A stretch of DNA of 64,000 nucleotides. It comes from Humisphaera borealis (lineage in GTDB: Bacteria; Planctomycetota; Phycisphaerae; Tepidisphaerales; Tepidisphaeraceae). Positions 28,301 through 35,821 of this stretch are shown piece after piece (within the stretch, counting starts at the first letter, position 1; the number at the start of each line of letters is the position of its first letter). The stretch spans positions 310,001 through 374,000 of the forward strand of contig NZ_CP063458.1 in assembly GCF_015169395.1 (NCBI RefSeq). Reading direction: 5' to 3'. The position numbers and the translations under genes are program-made. The notes beneath the pieces were generated by a model. It saw only the letters and a list, made by a program, of their open reading frames with translations, searched no databases and was not told the DNA's origin.

Positions 28301-28621
28301 CAGCTCGAAGTTGTTCGTCTGGCCTGGGTCCTGGAAGCGGCTGGTGGTGAAGACGATCTGTTTTCCGTCCGGAGAGAACGACGGATGGTCATCAGGCAGA
28401 TTCAGGCCATGGCCGGAAAACTCGAAGTTGTCCGTCTGGCTCGTGGTGATCTGCTTCATGTCGGAGCCGTCGAGCCGGCTGACAAAGATGCCGCCACGAC
28501 TTCCACCGAAGTCACCGACGATGAGTCCGGCGGCCCAGGTCAGCAGGGCGTCGGCAGCCATGAGGCGACGGCGTTCGAGGGGCTCGACGGCAATCGCGCG
28601 AAAGCCCGGTGACATGTTCAT
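25361..28621 (-). CDS. Secreted multidomain protein: beta-propeller, CBM6-like and RTX repeats
   Basis: 1086 residues from the ATG at 28621 (GGAGG 5 bp upstream). Residues 10-20 read VEPLERRRLMA, the LEPRRLL-like N-terminal motif of planctomycete surface proteins. A PD40/TolB-type propeller follows (repeats such as FSPDGSKIAFASDRAGNLDI). A central part of unknown fold is followed by a CBM6-like carbohydrate module (begins ALVEAENFDMARDFG, ends PRIDSFSLTR), then an Ig-like stretch. About 200 C-terminal residues are RTX-type calcium-binding repeats (IDGGDGNDDMTGG, LFGDDGDDLIVGD, GGRGHDTIDGRGG). It is probably secreted or cell-surface attached. Confidence 0.85.
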   Translation of the reverse strand: MNMSPGFRAIAVEPLERRRLMAADALLTWAAGLIVGDFGGSRGGIFVSRLDGSDMKQITTSQTDNFEFSGHGLNLPDDHPSFSPDGKQIVFTTSRFQDPGQTNNFELAIMNVDGTNIRRLTNSPGIDTEPVFSPDGSKIAFASDRAGNLDIWIMNADGTGLSRLTSAPEAENEPAWSRAGTRLAYTKILDGGVLGVFDAEKDIYIINADGTGNRLVAGLEAEEHDAVWGPGDTQLLITSEKEHTLPFGDVYKVNAATGAYGPNLTIDDSFLHIGGGGDPSWSPDGTKIAYFKAVGGPLLLAGPQKVFVMNANGSGKKKIDAPGIINVHPHIGNLADSDQDGKPDYIDINSPADFTEAMVQDEVRVRNFLGDLTILDSQVGVGRLLGKGYVPTHNFNSFNGMGVAFARDINNNDVSELGRPDVLLYAPKAGRDPTDAFADFPYTLISWGYGSDYDPATIPTFAGFPADAWLVHEAGFHHIVGGTFEPTPPANDVPRGSKVIHTPPDRLVPPPWHERIWDIHFFVNPSGGAPKAAIFDPFGRNIQGFSGASSFFFPQIPYNGKPIPGALVEAENFDMARDFGWKDNSAGNSAGQYRVTDVDIARSLDQATGFDVVGLQAGEFLRYTVNLASTGIHEFALRLSNGQAGGKFHVEIDGVNVSGTLNLPVTAGPKPDYQTVVLFSKSLTAGQHAVKVVFDVAPSGVGSSPRIDSFSLTRQSAPLAKMSPVHEIETITPGTSLTVLYRDNAAINAGMIDAQDIRVVGPGGVVVPVTLVSKSTPKNAVELLATYALAPKGGNWDPTDNGIYTVQLLGNQIADVTGVAIAPRILGTFEVAIPKVAADFDLRRGIRSLTVNGSDNRDVITVTELAGNVVVTINGSQAGPAFAKAGVGSVVINAGGGDDLVQATGLTIPVTIDGGDGNDDMTGGLAADVILGGAGKDIATAQPGDSLDLGAGQDGIVIQGTAAADDIFFTRRIGKDGPRVLVKFNGAQFLLDYKNGETITVHGNGGNDSIQAHDTGGWITSLFGDDGDDLIVGDGGNGSITGGRGHDTIDGRGGSDSIFARDGDRDHIFDDLLDSIRKDDKDRVYR

Positions 28622-28733
28622 TTCGACCTCCACCGGCAAACTAACTCCGTGCAACATCAGCCGCAAAAGAAATTGCGGGAAATTGTGGAGGCCGGCGTGT
28701 GGTCGTTGAGATCAGATGGGGTGCGAGCGTTCG

Positions 28734-30362
28734 CTACTTGGCCGTAAAGCCTGCCTTCATGTAATCGACGATCGTCTTGGCCAGGTAACTCACGTTCCAC
28801 GCCGACTTACCCAGCGTGCGGGCGAGGCTGACGTAGGTCTGGTTGGTGCCCCCGACCGACTTGCCCGGCGTGCGGCTTGCATCGACGTAGGTGATCGTCT
28901 TCCGGATGCCGCCGGGGTTGGTCGCGGCCTTGTTCAGCACCTTGGTCGTGAAGAAGTTGTTGGAGTAGCTGCCGGCCATCGAGCTTCGAATGATCGCGTT
29001 GTAGGTCGCGATGTTCTGGAAGTGGTTGTTGGAGACGTTGAGGTTGTTCAGCGCCTTCTGCCCGGTGCCCGGTGCCATGCCGGCATTGACCCAGAAGCCG
29101 ATGCTCCAGTTGTAGACCACGTTGTTGGAGATCGTCAGGTCGTTGATGCCAACGGCCTGCGAGGCGTTGTCGTTGCCGGAGCCGACGGCGAGGGTGATCG
29201 CCGGGAGCTTGGCCAGGGGGTCGCCGTTGGCGATGACGTTGCCGCTGATAAGGGTGCCGCCGCGCTTGACGTTGCCGATTTCCATCGCGACGCCGCGGGG
29301 ATTGCCGCCGATGTTGTGCGTGTCCACGAAGACGTTGTTGACCACGCGTCCGGTGACGCCGCCGGGCGTCACGGGCGAGCCGTTGACCAGGCCGAAGCTC
29401 AGGCCGGTTGCGTTATTGATAAAGACGTTGTTTTCAATGATACCGCCGCCGCGGGCCTGCAACCCATGGCTGGAGCCGTTGGAGAAGACGTTGCCGCGGG
29501 CGACCAAACCGCTGGTGGTCGAGCGGACGTAGGCGTTGTGATAATAGACTGTCGCAGACTTGCCGTTTCCCCAGCCGTTGTGATCGAAGACGTTCTCTTC
29601 AAGCGTAAGCCCGGCGACACCTTCGGCGAAGAGTCCCTGCGAGTTACGGCTGCTGCGGGAAAAGGCGTCGGTGATGATGGACCGCCGCACGGTAATGTTG
29701 GTGACGGGGCCGAAGTACTTCTGGAGCACGATGTTGTTGACGTACTTCGTGATCTCCACGTCTTCCATGAACATGTTGTTGATGGTCCCGGCAACGGCGA
29801 TGCCGTCGGCGACCGCGACGCCGTCACCGATCAGCTTGATCCCCTGGATGTACAGGTTGTTGACCGGATTCTTGCTGCCGATCGCCAGGCCGTAGCTCGC
29901 CCCCGTGTTGATGACCGCGCGGGAACCGGTGCCATAGCTGCCGATGACCAGCGGCTCGGACGCGCTGTGGCCGCTCTTGCTCCAGATGCCGAAGTTGCCC
30001 GAGAAGGTCTCGCCGCGCTTGAACAACAGTTGGTCGCCCGTACCGCTGCGAAGCAGCGAGATGCCCTTGGAAATCGACTTGATCGGCGACGTGCTGGACA
30101 GCCCGGTGTTGGTGTCCTTGCCCAGGGCGCTGACATAAATGACGCGCGAGCCGTTCTCCGGCGTGACGACGGTAAAGCCGGCGGCGTCCTTGCTGACGGA
30201 CAGGTGCGTGCGGGTTTCGAGCGACTCGATCATCGCCTGGGAGCGACCCTGGCCGATCCGAGAAGTGCCACGGTCGGCGACGGCTGGTTGGGCCGGCGAA
30301 ACGGAACGAAAGTTGCGACCGCGCGTCAAAGAACGCGCCATCGCCGACTGAGAAATCGGCAC
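28734..30362 (-). CDS. Surface right-handed parallel beta-helix protein
   Basis: 542 residues if started at the GTG at 30362, which has GGGAGG 4 bp upstream; an ATG at 30341 is the alternative. The LEPRRLL-like motif IESLETRTHL is at 45-54. The rest is a pectate-lyase-like beta helix with short N-rich turns (NNVFINNATGLSF, LVARGNVFSNGSSHG, LTISNNVVYNW). The proteins that carry this fold bind or cut polysaccharides; no catalytic residues could be assigned. It lies 112 bp after the propeller/CBM6/RTX gene start, same strand, same type of N-terminal motif. Confidence 0.8.
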   Translation of the reverse strand: MPISQSAMARSLTRGRNFRSVSPAQPAVADRGTSRIGQGRSQAMIESLETRTHLSVSKDAAGFTVVTPENGSRVIYVSALGKDTNTGLSSTSPIKSISKGISLLRSGTGDQLLFKRGETFSGNFGIWSKSGHSASEPLVIGSYGTGSRAVINTGASYGLAIGSKNPVNNLYIQGIKLIGDGVAVADGIAVAGTINNMFMEDVEITKYVNNIVLQKYFGPVTNITVRRSIITDAFSRSSRNSQGLFAEGVAGLTLEENVFDHNGWGNGKSATVYYHNAYVRSTTSGLVARGNVFSNGSSHGLQARGGGIIENNVFINNATGLSFGLVNGSPVTPGGVTGRVVNNVFVDTHNIGGNPRGVAMEIGNVKRGGTLISGNVIANGDPLAKLPAITLAVGSGNDNASQAVGINDLTISNNVVYNWSIGFWVNAGMAPGTGQKALNNLNVSNNHFQNIATYNAIIRSSMAGSYSNNFFTTKVLNKAATNPGGIRKTITYVDASRTPGKSVGGTNQTYVSLARTLGKSAWNVSYLAKTIVDYMKAGFTAK

Positions 30363-30658
30363 GAAACCTCCCGGAAAGGAGCAAACACAGGATTGAAGTC
30401 TAAATCGGGCCGGGAACCAGCCGGCCCGTACAAGATCAGGAGTGACGCAGGCGAACCCGCGCTCTTGCACCCGATTGAGCGGCGGCAACTTAAGGGTCAA
30501 AGGAGGCGGATGCCATCGAAAATCTGGCCGAAAAGAAGTCTTTTTTCGCAGCCGGTCGCGGACGCCGCAGTGGCCGATAATCTGCGCAATCGGGACGGGT
30601 TATGACAGGGGATTCGATGGGGATCGAGGCTGTCGGAGTTCGAAATGGTCGCCTTCGC
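30363..30658. other. Intergenic region (296 bp) upstream of the beta-helix gene
   Basis: No convincing gene. It should contain the promoter of the beta-helix gene and the end of the crtI-like transcript. AAAAGA-AG-TCTTTT at about 30532-30545 is a short palindrome with a T run. No strong -35/-10 pair was recognised. Confidence 0.5.
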
Positions 30659-32272
30659 TCAGCCGTCCAAGTCCTCCATCACCATCTCACTGGCGATCTT
30701 ACCCGACAGCGCCACCAGCGGCAGCCCGCCGCCAGGGTGCGTCGCGCCGCCGGCGAAGTAGAGCCGTTCGACATCCTTGTCCCGGTTCGGCGGGCGCAGG
30801 AAGGCATCCTTCAGGTTGTTGCTACCGATGCCGTAGATGCTGCCGGCGTTCGCGTTGTACAGCGACTTCAGATCGGCCGGCGAGATCTGCCGCTCGACGA
30901 CGATCCGCTTGTTTAGATCCTTCAGCCCCCAGGCGTGCTCCAGCGAGTTGATCAACTGATCGCGGTAGCGCGGGCCACGCGTCGACCAGTCAATTGTCCC
31001 ATCGATCGGCGGGGCGGACGCCAGGACGAACAGGTTCTCACAGTCGTCAGGGGCCTGCGATGCGTCGGTGCGTGTCGTCGCGCAGACGTAGATCGCCGGG
31101 TCGCGCGGCACGGTGCGGGTGTGGAACATCGACACCACGTCGCTGCGGTAGTCGGCGGGCATGAACTTGTTGTGATGCGCGAGCTGCGGATAGGTCCCCT
31201 CGACGCCCAGCAGAAGCGCCAGGCCCGATCCCCCGGCTTCCAGTTTGTTCAGCGTTTTGTCGGCGTACTTTCGGCGGTAGCGGGATTCGATCAGCGAACG
31301 GTAGCTGTAAACGACGTCGGCGTTACAGACGACGGCATCGGCGCGAATCGCTTCGCCATCGGCGAGTCGGACACCCGCGGCCCGTCCGATGCGCCTGGAC
31401 TTCGCGCCGGCGGTCGGCGGCTCGATCAGCACCTGGTCCACCGGCGACGAGGTGCGGATGTCCACCCCCAGCGACTGCGCGACCTCCGCCAGCGCCTCGG
31501 CCAGCCGGTACATGCCACCCTGCGGATACCAGCCGCCGAACTGCCGCTCGGCGTGCGGAATACAAGTGAGCGTGGCCGGCGCCTTGAACGGGCTCGCGCC
31601 GCTGTACGTCGCGTATTGGTAGAGAACTTCCCGCAGACGCCGACTGCGCACGGCGCGATCGACCACCACGCTGAACCGCCTGAACATGCCGATCTGGAAC
31701 GGCGTCGAGAGGAGTTTCAGGCCGACCTTGGCGCGAAACAGAGGATCGGCCGCCGCCGCCAGGGCGTCTGCCGTATCGGCTGGCGATCCCGGCCGAGGCT
31801 TCAACAACTGCTCCGGGGCCTTAAACAGAAACAACTCCGCCGACAGGTCCCAGATGCGTTTGCCTTCGGCGGCGAAGGCGCGGTAGCCGGCGACATCGTC
31901 GGGGGCGATCTTGCGCAGCTCCTGCTCCAGGGCGTCGTCGTCGTTGCGAAGCTCGAACGTCGTCCCGTCGCCCCAGATGTAACGGGCGATCGGGTCGAGC
32001 CGCTGCAGAGTCAGGTGGTTGCTCAGCCGTGTACCGGCGGCTTCAAAGAGCTGCTCGAAGACGAACGGCAATGTGAGCAAACTCGGGCCGGTGTCGAAGC
32101 GAAAGGAGCGATCGGCAGGGCGGCCGGGATGCGGAAGCTCTCTCAAGTTGAGCTTGCCGCCAATGCGATCGTTCTTTTCCAGCAGCGTGACGCGCAGGCC
32201 CTTGGCGGCCAGGCGGATCGCCGCCGACAACCCGCCGACCCCGCCGCCGATGACGATGACCTGTTTGCTCAT
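30659..32272 (-). CDS. CrtI-like phytoene desaturase family oxidoreductase
   Basis: 537 residues from the ATG at 32272 (MSKQVIVIGGGVGGLSAAIR, the FAD-binding GxGxxG region). Further hallmarks are LLEKNDRIGGKLN, FRFDTGPSLLTLPFVFEQLF, YRKKYADKTLNKLE-like central segments and the C-terminal YFAGGATHPGGGLPLVALSG. The family desaturates or isomerises carotenoid backbones at the membrane, using FAD. No phytoene synthase or other crt gene is next to it, so the exact substrate (phytoene, diapophytoene or a later carotenoid) is open. Confidence 0.88.
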   Translation of the reverse strand: MSKQVIVIGGGVGGLSAAIRLAAKGLRVTLLEKNDRIGGKLNLRELPHPGRPADRSFRFDTGPSLLTLPFVFEQLFEAAGTRLSNHLTLQRLDPIARYIWGDGTTFELRNDDDALEQELRKIAPDDVAGYRAFAAEGKRIWDLSAELFLFKAPEQLLKPRPGSPADTADALAAAADPLFRAKVGLKLLSTPFQIGMFRRFSVVVDRAVRSRRLREVLYQYATYSGASPFKAPATLTCIPHAERQFGGWYPQGGMYRLAEALAEVAQSLGVDIRTSSPVDQVLIEPPTAGAKSRRIGRAAGVRLADGEAIRADAVVCNADVVYSYRSLIESRYRRKYADKTLNKLEAGGSGLALLLGVEGTYPQLAHHNKFMPADYRSDVVSMFHTRTVPRDPAIYVCATTRTDASQAPDDCENLFVLASAPPIDGTIDWSTRGPRYRDQLINSLEHAWGLKDLNKRIVVERQISPADLKSLYNANAGSIYGIGSNNLKDAFLRPPNRDKDVERLYFAGGATHPGGGLPLVALSGKIASEMVMEDLDG

Positions 32273-32310
32273 GGGCTGCTGATGATAGGCGGCGGCGAGA
32301 CGATGCGCTC

Positions 32311-32934
32311 TCATCCGCCGCCGACGTGAACCGCCAGAGACTTCAACACCCCCAGCGACCTGAATACCAGCAGCGTCGTAACCGCTGCCAGCATCACGGC
32401 AACCAGAAGCATGCCGAAGCAGCCGCGTTTCGATTGCATCGCCGCGCGTTGCTCCAATGTGCTGTACGTTCCGGGCTCGGCGGCGAGTTGTTCCACGCGC
32501 GACTTGGCTTCGGCCAGGCCGTCGCCGGTCTTCTCCCGCCAGACCTTGATCGCCTCGATCTTGCGGCCGGCACGCACCATTGCGGCGAGTTGCCGCCGGG
32601 TGGATTCGTCCACGCCGCCGGATGGGTCTGAAGTGCGGAAGACGCCCTGTGTGCCCGGCGACAGGTCAGATGGAAGTCCGCCGGCTTCCATCGCCTCGAC
32701 GGCGTCCTTGGCTTCCTTCAGGCCGCTGTGGGTGAACTCTCGATAGAGCTTGATCGCCTGAATCTTCCGCTCGGCGCGAATCTCGACGGCGATCTGTCGC
32801 TGCTGTTCGGGGGTGAGTTGGCGCAAAGGCGTCCTCCAGGGCAGTTGACGAAAGCGGAACGGGGCCGCCGACGCACCGGCCTCCAGCACGCGATCCAGAC
32901 CCAAGGGCAAGGGGGGCGGTGCTTCGACCTTCAT
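32311..32934 (-). CDS. Membrane protein with two ribosomal L7/L12 C-terminal-like modules
   Basis: 207 residues. Two modules at about 57-83 (KIQAIKLYREFTHSGLKEAK) and 124-150 (KIEAIKVWREKTGDGLAEAK) strongly resemble the L7/L12 C-terminal helix pair KxxxIKxxREhTGLGLKEAK, the surface that contacts translation GTPases. A transmembrane helix lies at about 172-192. It is not the ribosomal stalk protein, which lacks membrane segments. The function is unknown; it could tether a binding partner to the membrane. It lies 38 bp upstream of the crtI-like gene, same strand. Confidence 0.75.
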   Translation of the reverse strand: MKVEAPPPLPLGLDRVLEAGASAAPFRFRQLPWRTPLRQLTPEQQRQIAVEIRAERKIQAIKLYREFTHSGLKEAKDAVEAMEAGGLPSDLSPGTQGVFRTSDPSGGVDESTRRQLAAMVRAGRKIEAIKVWREKTGDGLAEAKSRVEQLAAEPGTYSTLEQRAAMQSKRGCFGMLLVAVMLAAVTTLLVFRSLGVLKSLAVHVGGG

Positions 32935-33004
32935 GCTACCGGCCCGGCTCAGGTTTGGGCATGGTTACGAACTCTCGCCAATTTGTGCATAGAATCGTCG
33001 ATCA

Positions 33005-33715
33005 ATGCTCGTGACCGATCTCGGCCAACTCGCCTACCGCCCCGCGTGGGAACTGCAGGAGCAGGCACATGCCCGTGTGCTGGCTGGCGGTGAAGAGGAA
33101 CTTCTGCTCGTCGAGCACTTGCCGGTCATCACCCTCGGCCGGCGCGGCAGCGTGGAAGGGTCGGAGATGGCCCGCAATCTGCTAGCCTCACCGGAGTCGC
33201 TGGCGGCGGCGGGGGTGGAGGTCGTCCAGTCCGACCGCGGCGGCGACATCACCTTCCATGGTCCCGGCCAGGTCGTCGCCTACCCGATCGTCCGGCTGAA
33301 CGACCACCGGATGAGCGTCGGGGCTTACGTTCGTCGGCTTGAGCAAGCCGTCATCGACACGTTCGCCGACCTGCGGATTTCTGCCCGCCGGGAAGAGGGT
33401 GCCGTCGGCATCTGGGTCGATGACGCCACCTCCGGCCAGGCGGCGAAGATCTGCGCCGTCGGCGTACGTATCAAGCGGGGCATCTCGCTGCACGGCATAG
33501 CGCTGAACGTGACGACCGATCTCGACTACTTCAATCTGATCGTCCCCTGCGGCCTGGCGGGCAGGCCGGTGACGAGCGTGCGGCATGTGCTCGGCTCGAA
33601 CACAACGGCTGACGCTATAGCGCTGTTCGCCGAGGCACGCAACGCACTTACCCGGCGACTGGTGCAGACGTTTGCACACAAGGCAACGTCCGTCGCACAC
33701 ACCGACGACGCCTAA
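33005..33715 (+). CDS. lipB: LipB octanoyl-[acyl carrier protein]:protein octanoyltransferase
   Basis: 236 residues. It transfers octanoyl from acyl carrier protein to lipoyl domains, the first step of lipoate assembly. Seen: VITLGRRGS, R79-GGDITFHGPGQ, the catalytic Lys148 in AAKICAVGVRIKRG, HGIALNV and the thioester-forming Cys182 in IVPCGL. The length and order are standard. LipA is not in the window. It is divergent from the L7/L12-like gene and convergent with the heparinase-like gene 25 bp away. Confidence 0.95.
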   Translation: MLVTDLGQLAYRPAWELQEQAHARVLAGGEEELLLVEHLPVITLGRRGSVEGSEMARNLLASPESLAAAGVEVVQSDRGGDITFHGPGQVVAYPIVRLNDHRMSVGAYVRRLEQAVIDTFADLRISARREEGAVGIWVDDATSGQAAKICAVGVRIKRGISLHGIALNVTTDLDYFNLIVPCGLAGRPVTSVRHVLGSNTTADAIALFAEARNALTRRLVQTFAHKATSVAHTDDA

Positions 33716-33740
33716 CGCGGCTGCTTCTGTATTCTCGATG

Positions 33741-35630
33741 TCACGGAATGACGCCGGGCGCCGCGCGGATGCAAAGCCGTCCCACGCTGGCCGGCGGTGT
33801 TTTCACGCGAATCAGAATGCGACTGAGTCCGGGGTTCGGAGAATCCCAGGCCTTCCGTGGCTTCGAGACATCCTCCACGTCGACCGTCGCGCCTTGCCCC
33901 TCGAGGATACGGAGACGCATCGTCCTGCCATCCTGCCGAAGGATGGCCCCGTCGGCGGTCACGGTTACCTGCGCGCGGGTCAGCCACTGCCAGGCGACTT
34001 GCGTCGCATTCGCGCCTGTTGTCCACTCGTCGGCGATCGTCACTGATCGGTCGGGGTGGAGCACAAATTGCCGCTGAGCGCGGGCAACCCGCTCGCAAAC
34101 CACGGGGGACAGGTCCACCAGGTAGCCGACGCCGTCGCCGCCAGGCGGCAACGGGCGGATGTCCGCTTTGGCCTCCACAAGTTGCGGGGCGTCGTCAAAA
34201 CGAAGCAGGTTATGGCTCTCTGGCCCGCAGCGGAAAATGCTCCACCGCCTGCCGTTCTGCTTCGTCCCGAAGAGGTCGGCGTTCGGCAAGCCGTTGGCCC
34301 GAGCGTGCGGATAGCTTTCTCGCCCCAGGTCGACCGCCCAGCGCACGCCATCGGCCTCGAGGACGAACGAGCCGACGTCCATGTGCGCGTGTGAATCGTC
34401 TGCGCGGCCGGCCTTGATGCCGACGAACGTGGCGTGCGGGTCGTTCCACGCCGACCGCATCACGGCCTGCGGCTGCGAGCCGCCCTGGCTCCACCAGGTC
34501 AACGGACGAGTGCTACCCTTTGCCGTGGCGAGGGCCGGGTCGTACCAGATCAGGGCAAGTGGCAACATTCGGCTGGCATCGCCGCGCGGCGCACCCGCGG
34601 CGATGGCTTCGGCAAGCGCACTGAGATTGGCGAGTTCCCGCTGGAGTAAGTCGCCACGCCGCAACTCGCGAGCGAACCAGAACATCACCGGTTCGAAACT
34701 GACTTCTGAACCGTTGTCGGCAAAGTTGTACAACTGCCCGGTCGGGCCGGTCATCTGGAGCGTGTAGTCGGCCGTTTGCGGAAATCCGGGGGCGCGTTCG
34801 AGATCGCTCGAACTGCCCAGGGCTGTGCGCAATGCATCGGCTGTCAGTGCGTAGAACGTGGTTCCATAGGCCCAGTAATCCGGACCCTCCGAGTAGGCCC
34901 CGGCGGGCGCGTAGAGCTCGGCGTAGCGTGGCAGGTGTTTCATCGCGCGGGCGACGATCTGCCGGGCAAGAGCCGGTTCTTGGTCGGCTACGATCAGTGC
35001 GGCCGCGACAAGGCCGCCGTGACACACGGCGGTCCAGTTATTGCTGCCGCTGACCCAGGTTTTGTCCTCGCTCACCAGCAGCGACGGGCGCAACGCCTTG
35101 TCGATGAGGGCGACGGCGAAGTATTGGCGCTCCAGCGGGGTTAGCGCGTCATGCAGCCAGTCCAGCCCCGTGGCCATGCCCAGTGCGCCCTCGGCGGTGT
35201 CCAGAAAGTGCTGCGGATACCAGTTCGGCAATTCGGCCAGGGTTCGCATCTCGAGCTTTGCCCGGGCGAGAAAGCGGGCATCGCCGGTCAGTCGATAGGT
35301 CATCGCCAGGGCGAGAATCCGCCCCTGCGCCTGCCGCATGGGGCCGTGCCAGAACGCACCCTTATCCACGTAAGCGACGGGCGGTTGGTCGATCAATCGC
35401 TCGGCCGTGTCGCGCACGACGCCGAAGATCTGCCGCGAGACTGGATCACTCGTGATCTGCTGCTTCAATGCCGCCCAACGCGCGGCATCGGCAAAGAGCC
35501 TTGACTGCTTCGCCAGGCTGGTCCAATCGTCGGCTGGTGTCTTTGCCGGGTTGGCACGTCCGCAGCCGGAGAAGGCAAATAACATTGCCGCCAGCAGGGA
35601 ACAACCGACCCTGGTTTGCATTCGTGCCAT
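33741..35630 (-). CDS. Heparinase II/III-like polysaccharide lyase lipoprotein
   Basis: 629 residues. The signal ends in a lipobox-like FSGC23, so the protein is probably lipidated and membrane-attached. An alpha/alpha toroid part (WYPQHFLDTAEGALGMATGLDWL, SGSNNWTAVCHGGLVAAAL, YSEGPDYWAYGTTFYAL) is followed by a heparinase II/III-like beta region (GIKAGRADDSHAHMDVGSFV, WAVDLGRESY). The aromatic and histidine-rich motifs of heparinase II/III lyases are visible. The substrate (heparin-like, alginate or another uronate polymer) is unknown. Confidence 0.85.
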   Translation of the reverse strand: MARMQTRVGCSLLAAMLFAFSGCGRANPAKTPADDWTSLAKQSRLFADAARWAALKQQITSDPVSRQIFGVVRDTAERLIDQPPVAYVDKGAFWHGPMRQAQGRILALAMTYRLTGDARFLARAKLEMRTLAELPNWYPQHFLDTAEGALGMATGLDWLHDALTPLERQYFAVALIDKALRPSLLVSEDKTWVSGSNNWTAVCHGGLVAAALIVADQEPALARQIVARAMKHLPRYAELYAPAGAYSEGPDYWAYGTTFYALTADALRTALGSSSDLERAPGFPQTADYTLQMTGPTGQLYNFADNGSEVSFEPVMFWFARELRRGDLLQRELANLSALAEAIAAGAPRGDASRMLPLALIWYDPALATAKGSTRPLTWWSQGGSQPQAVMRSAWNDPHATFVGIKAGRADDSHAHMDVGSFVLEADGVRWAVDLGRESYPHARANGLPNADLFGTKQNGRRWSIFRCGPESHNLLRFDDAPQLVEAKADIRPLPPGGDGVGYLVDLSPVVCERVARAQRQFVLHPDRSVTIADEWTTGANATQVAWQWLTRAQVTVTADGAILRQDGRTMRLRILEGQGATVDVEDVSKPRKAWDSPNPGLSRILIRVKTPPASVGRLCIRAAPGVIP

Positions 35631-35821
35631 AGTCGACTTTCAGGTATTCACATGGGGCGATCGATGTCCTTGCCGCCGGTGGTGGTTCCGTCGCTCGCGA
35701 TTCTACCGTGGTTCATGTCGTTGACGGTCGATATCCTCTCAGCAATCGCCTTCTGGGTGTTGGACCCGACATCGTTGGTTTGGTCATCCTTCGGTCGCCT
35801 GCCGTAGACTTGCTGCCTGAT

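Noticed and set aside
28716-30605. Long open frame on the plus strand across the beta-helix gene (629 codons)
   Set aside because: It is antisense to the beta-helix protein with its clear N-rich turns; the plus-strand product is a run of V/D/R residues with no known domain, as expected from GC-rich mirror frames.
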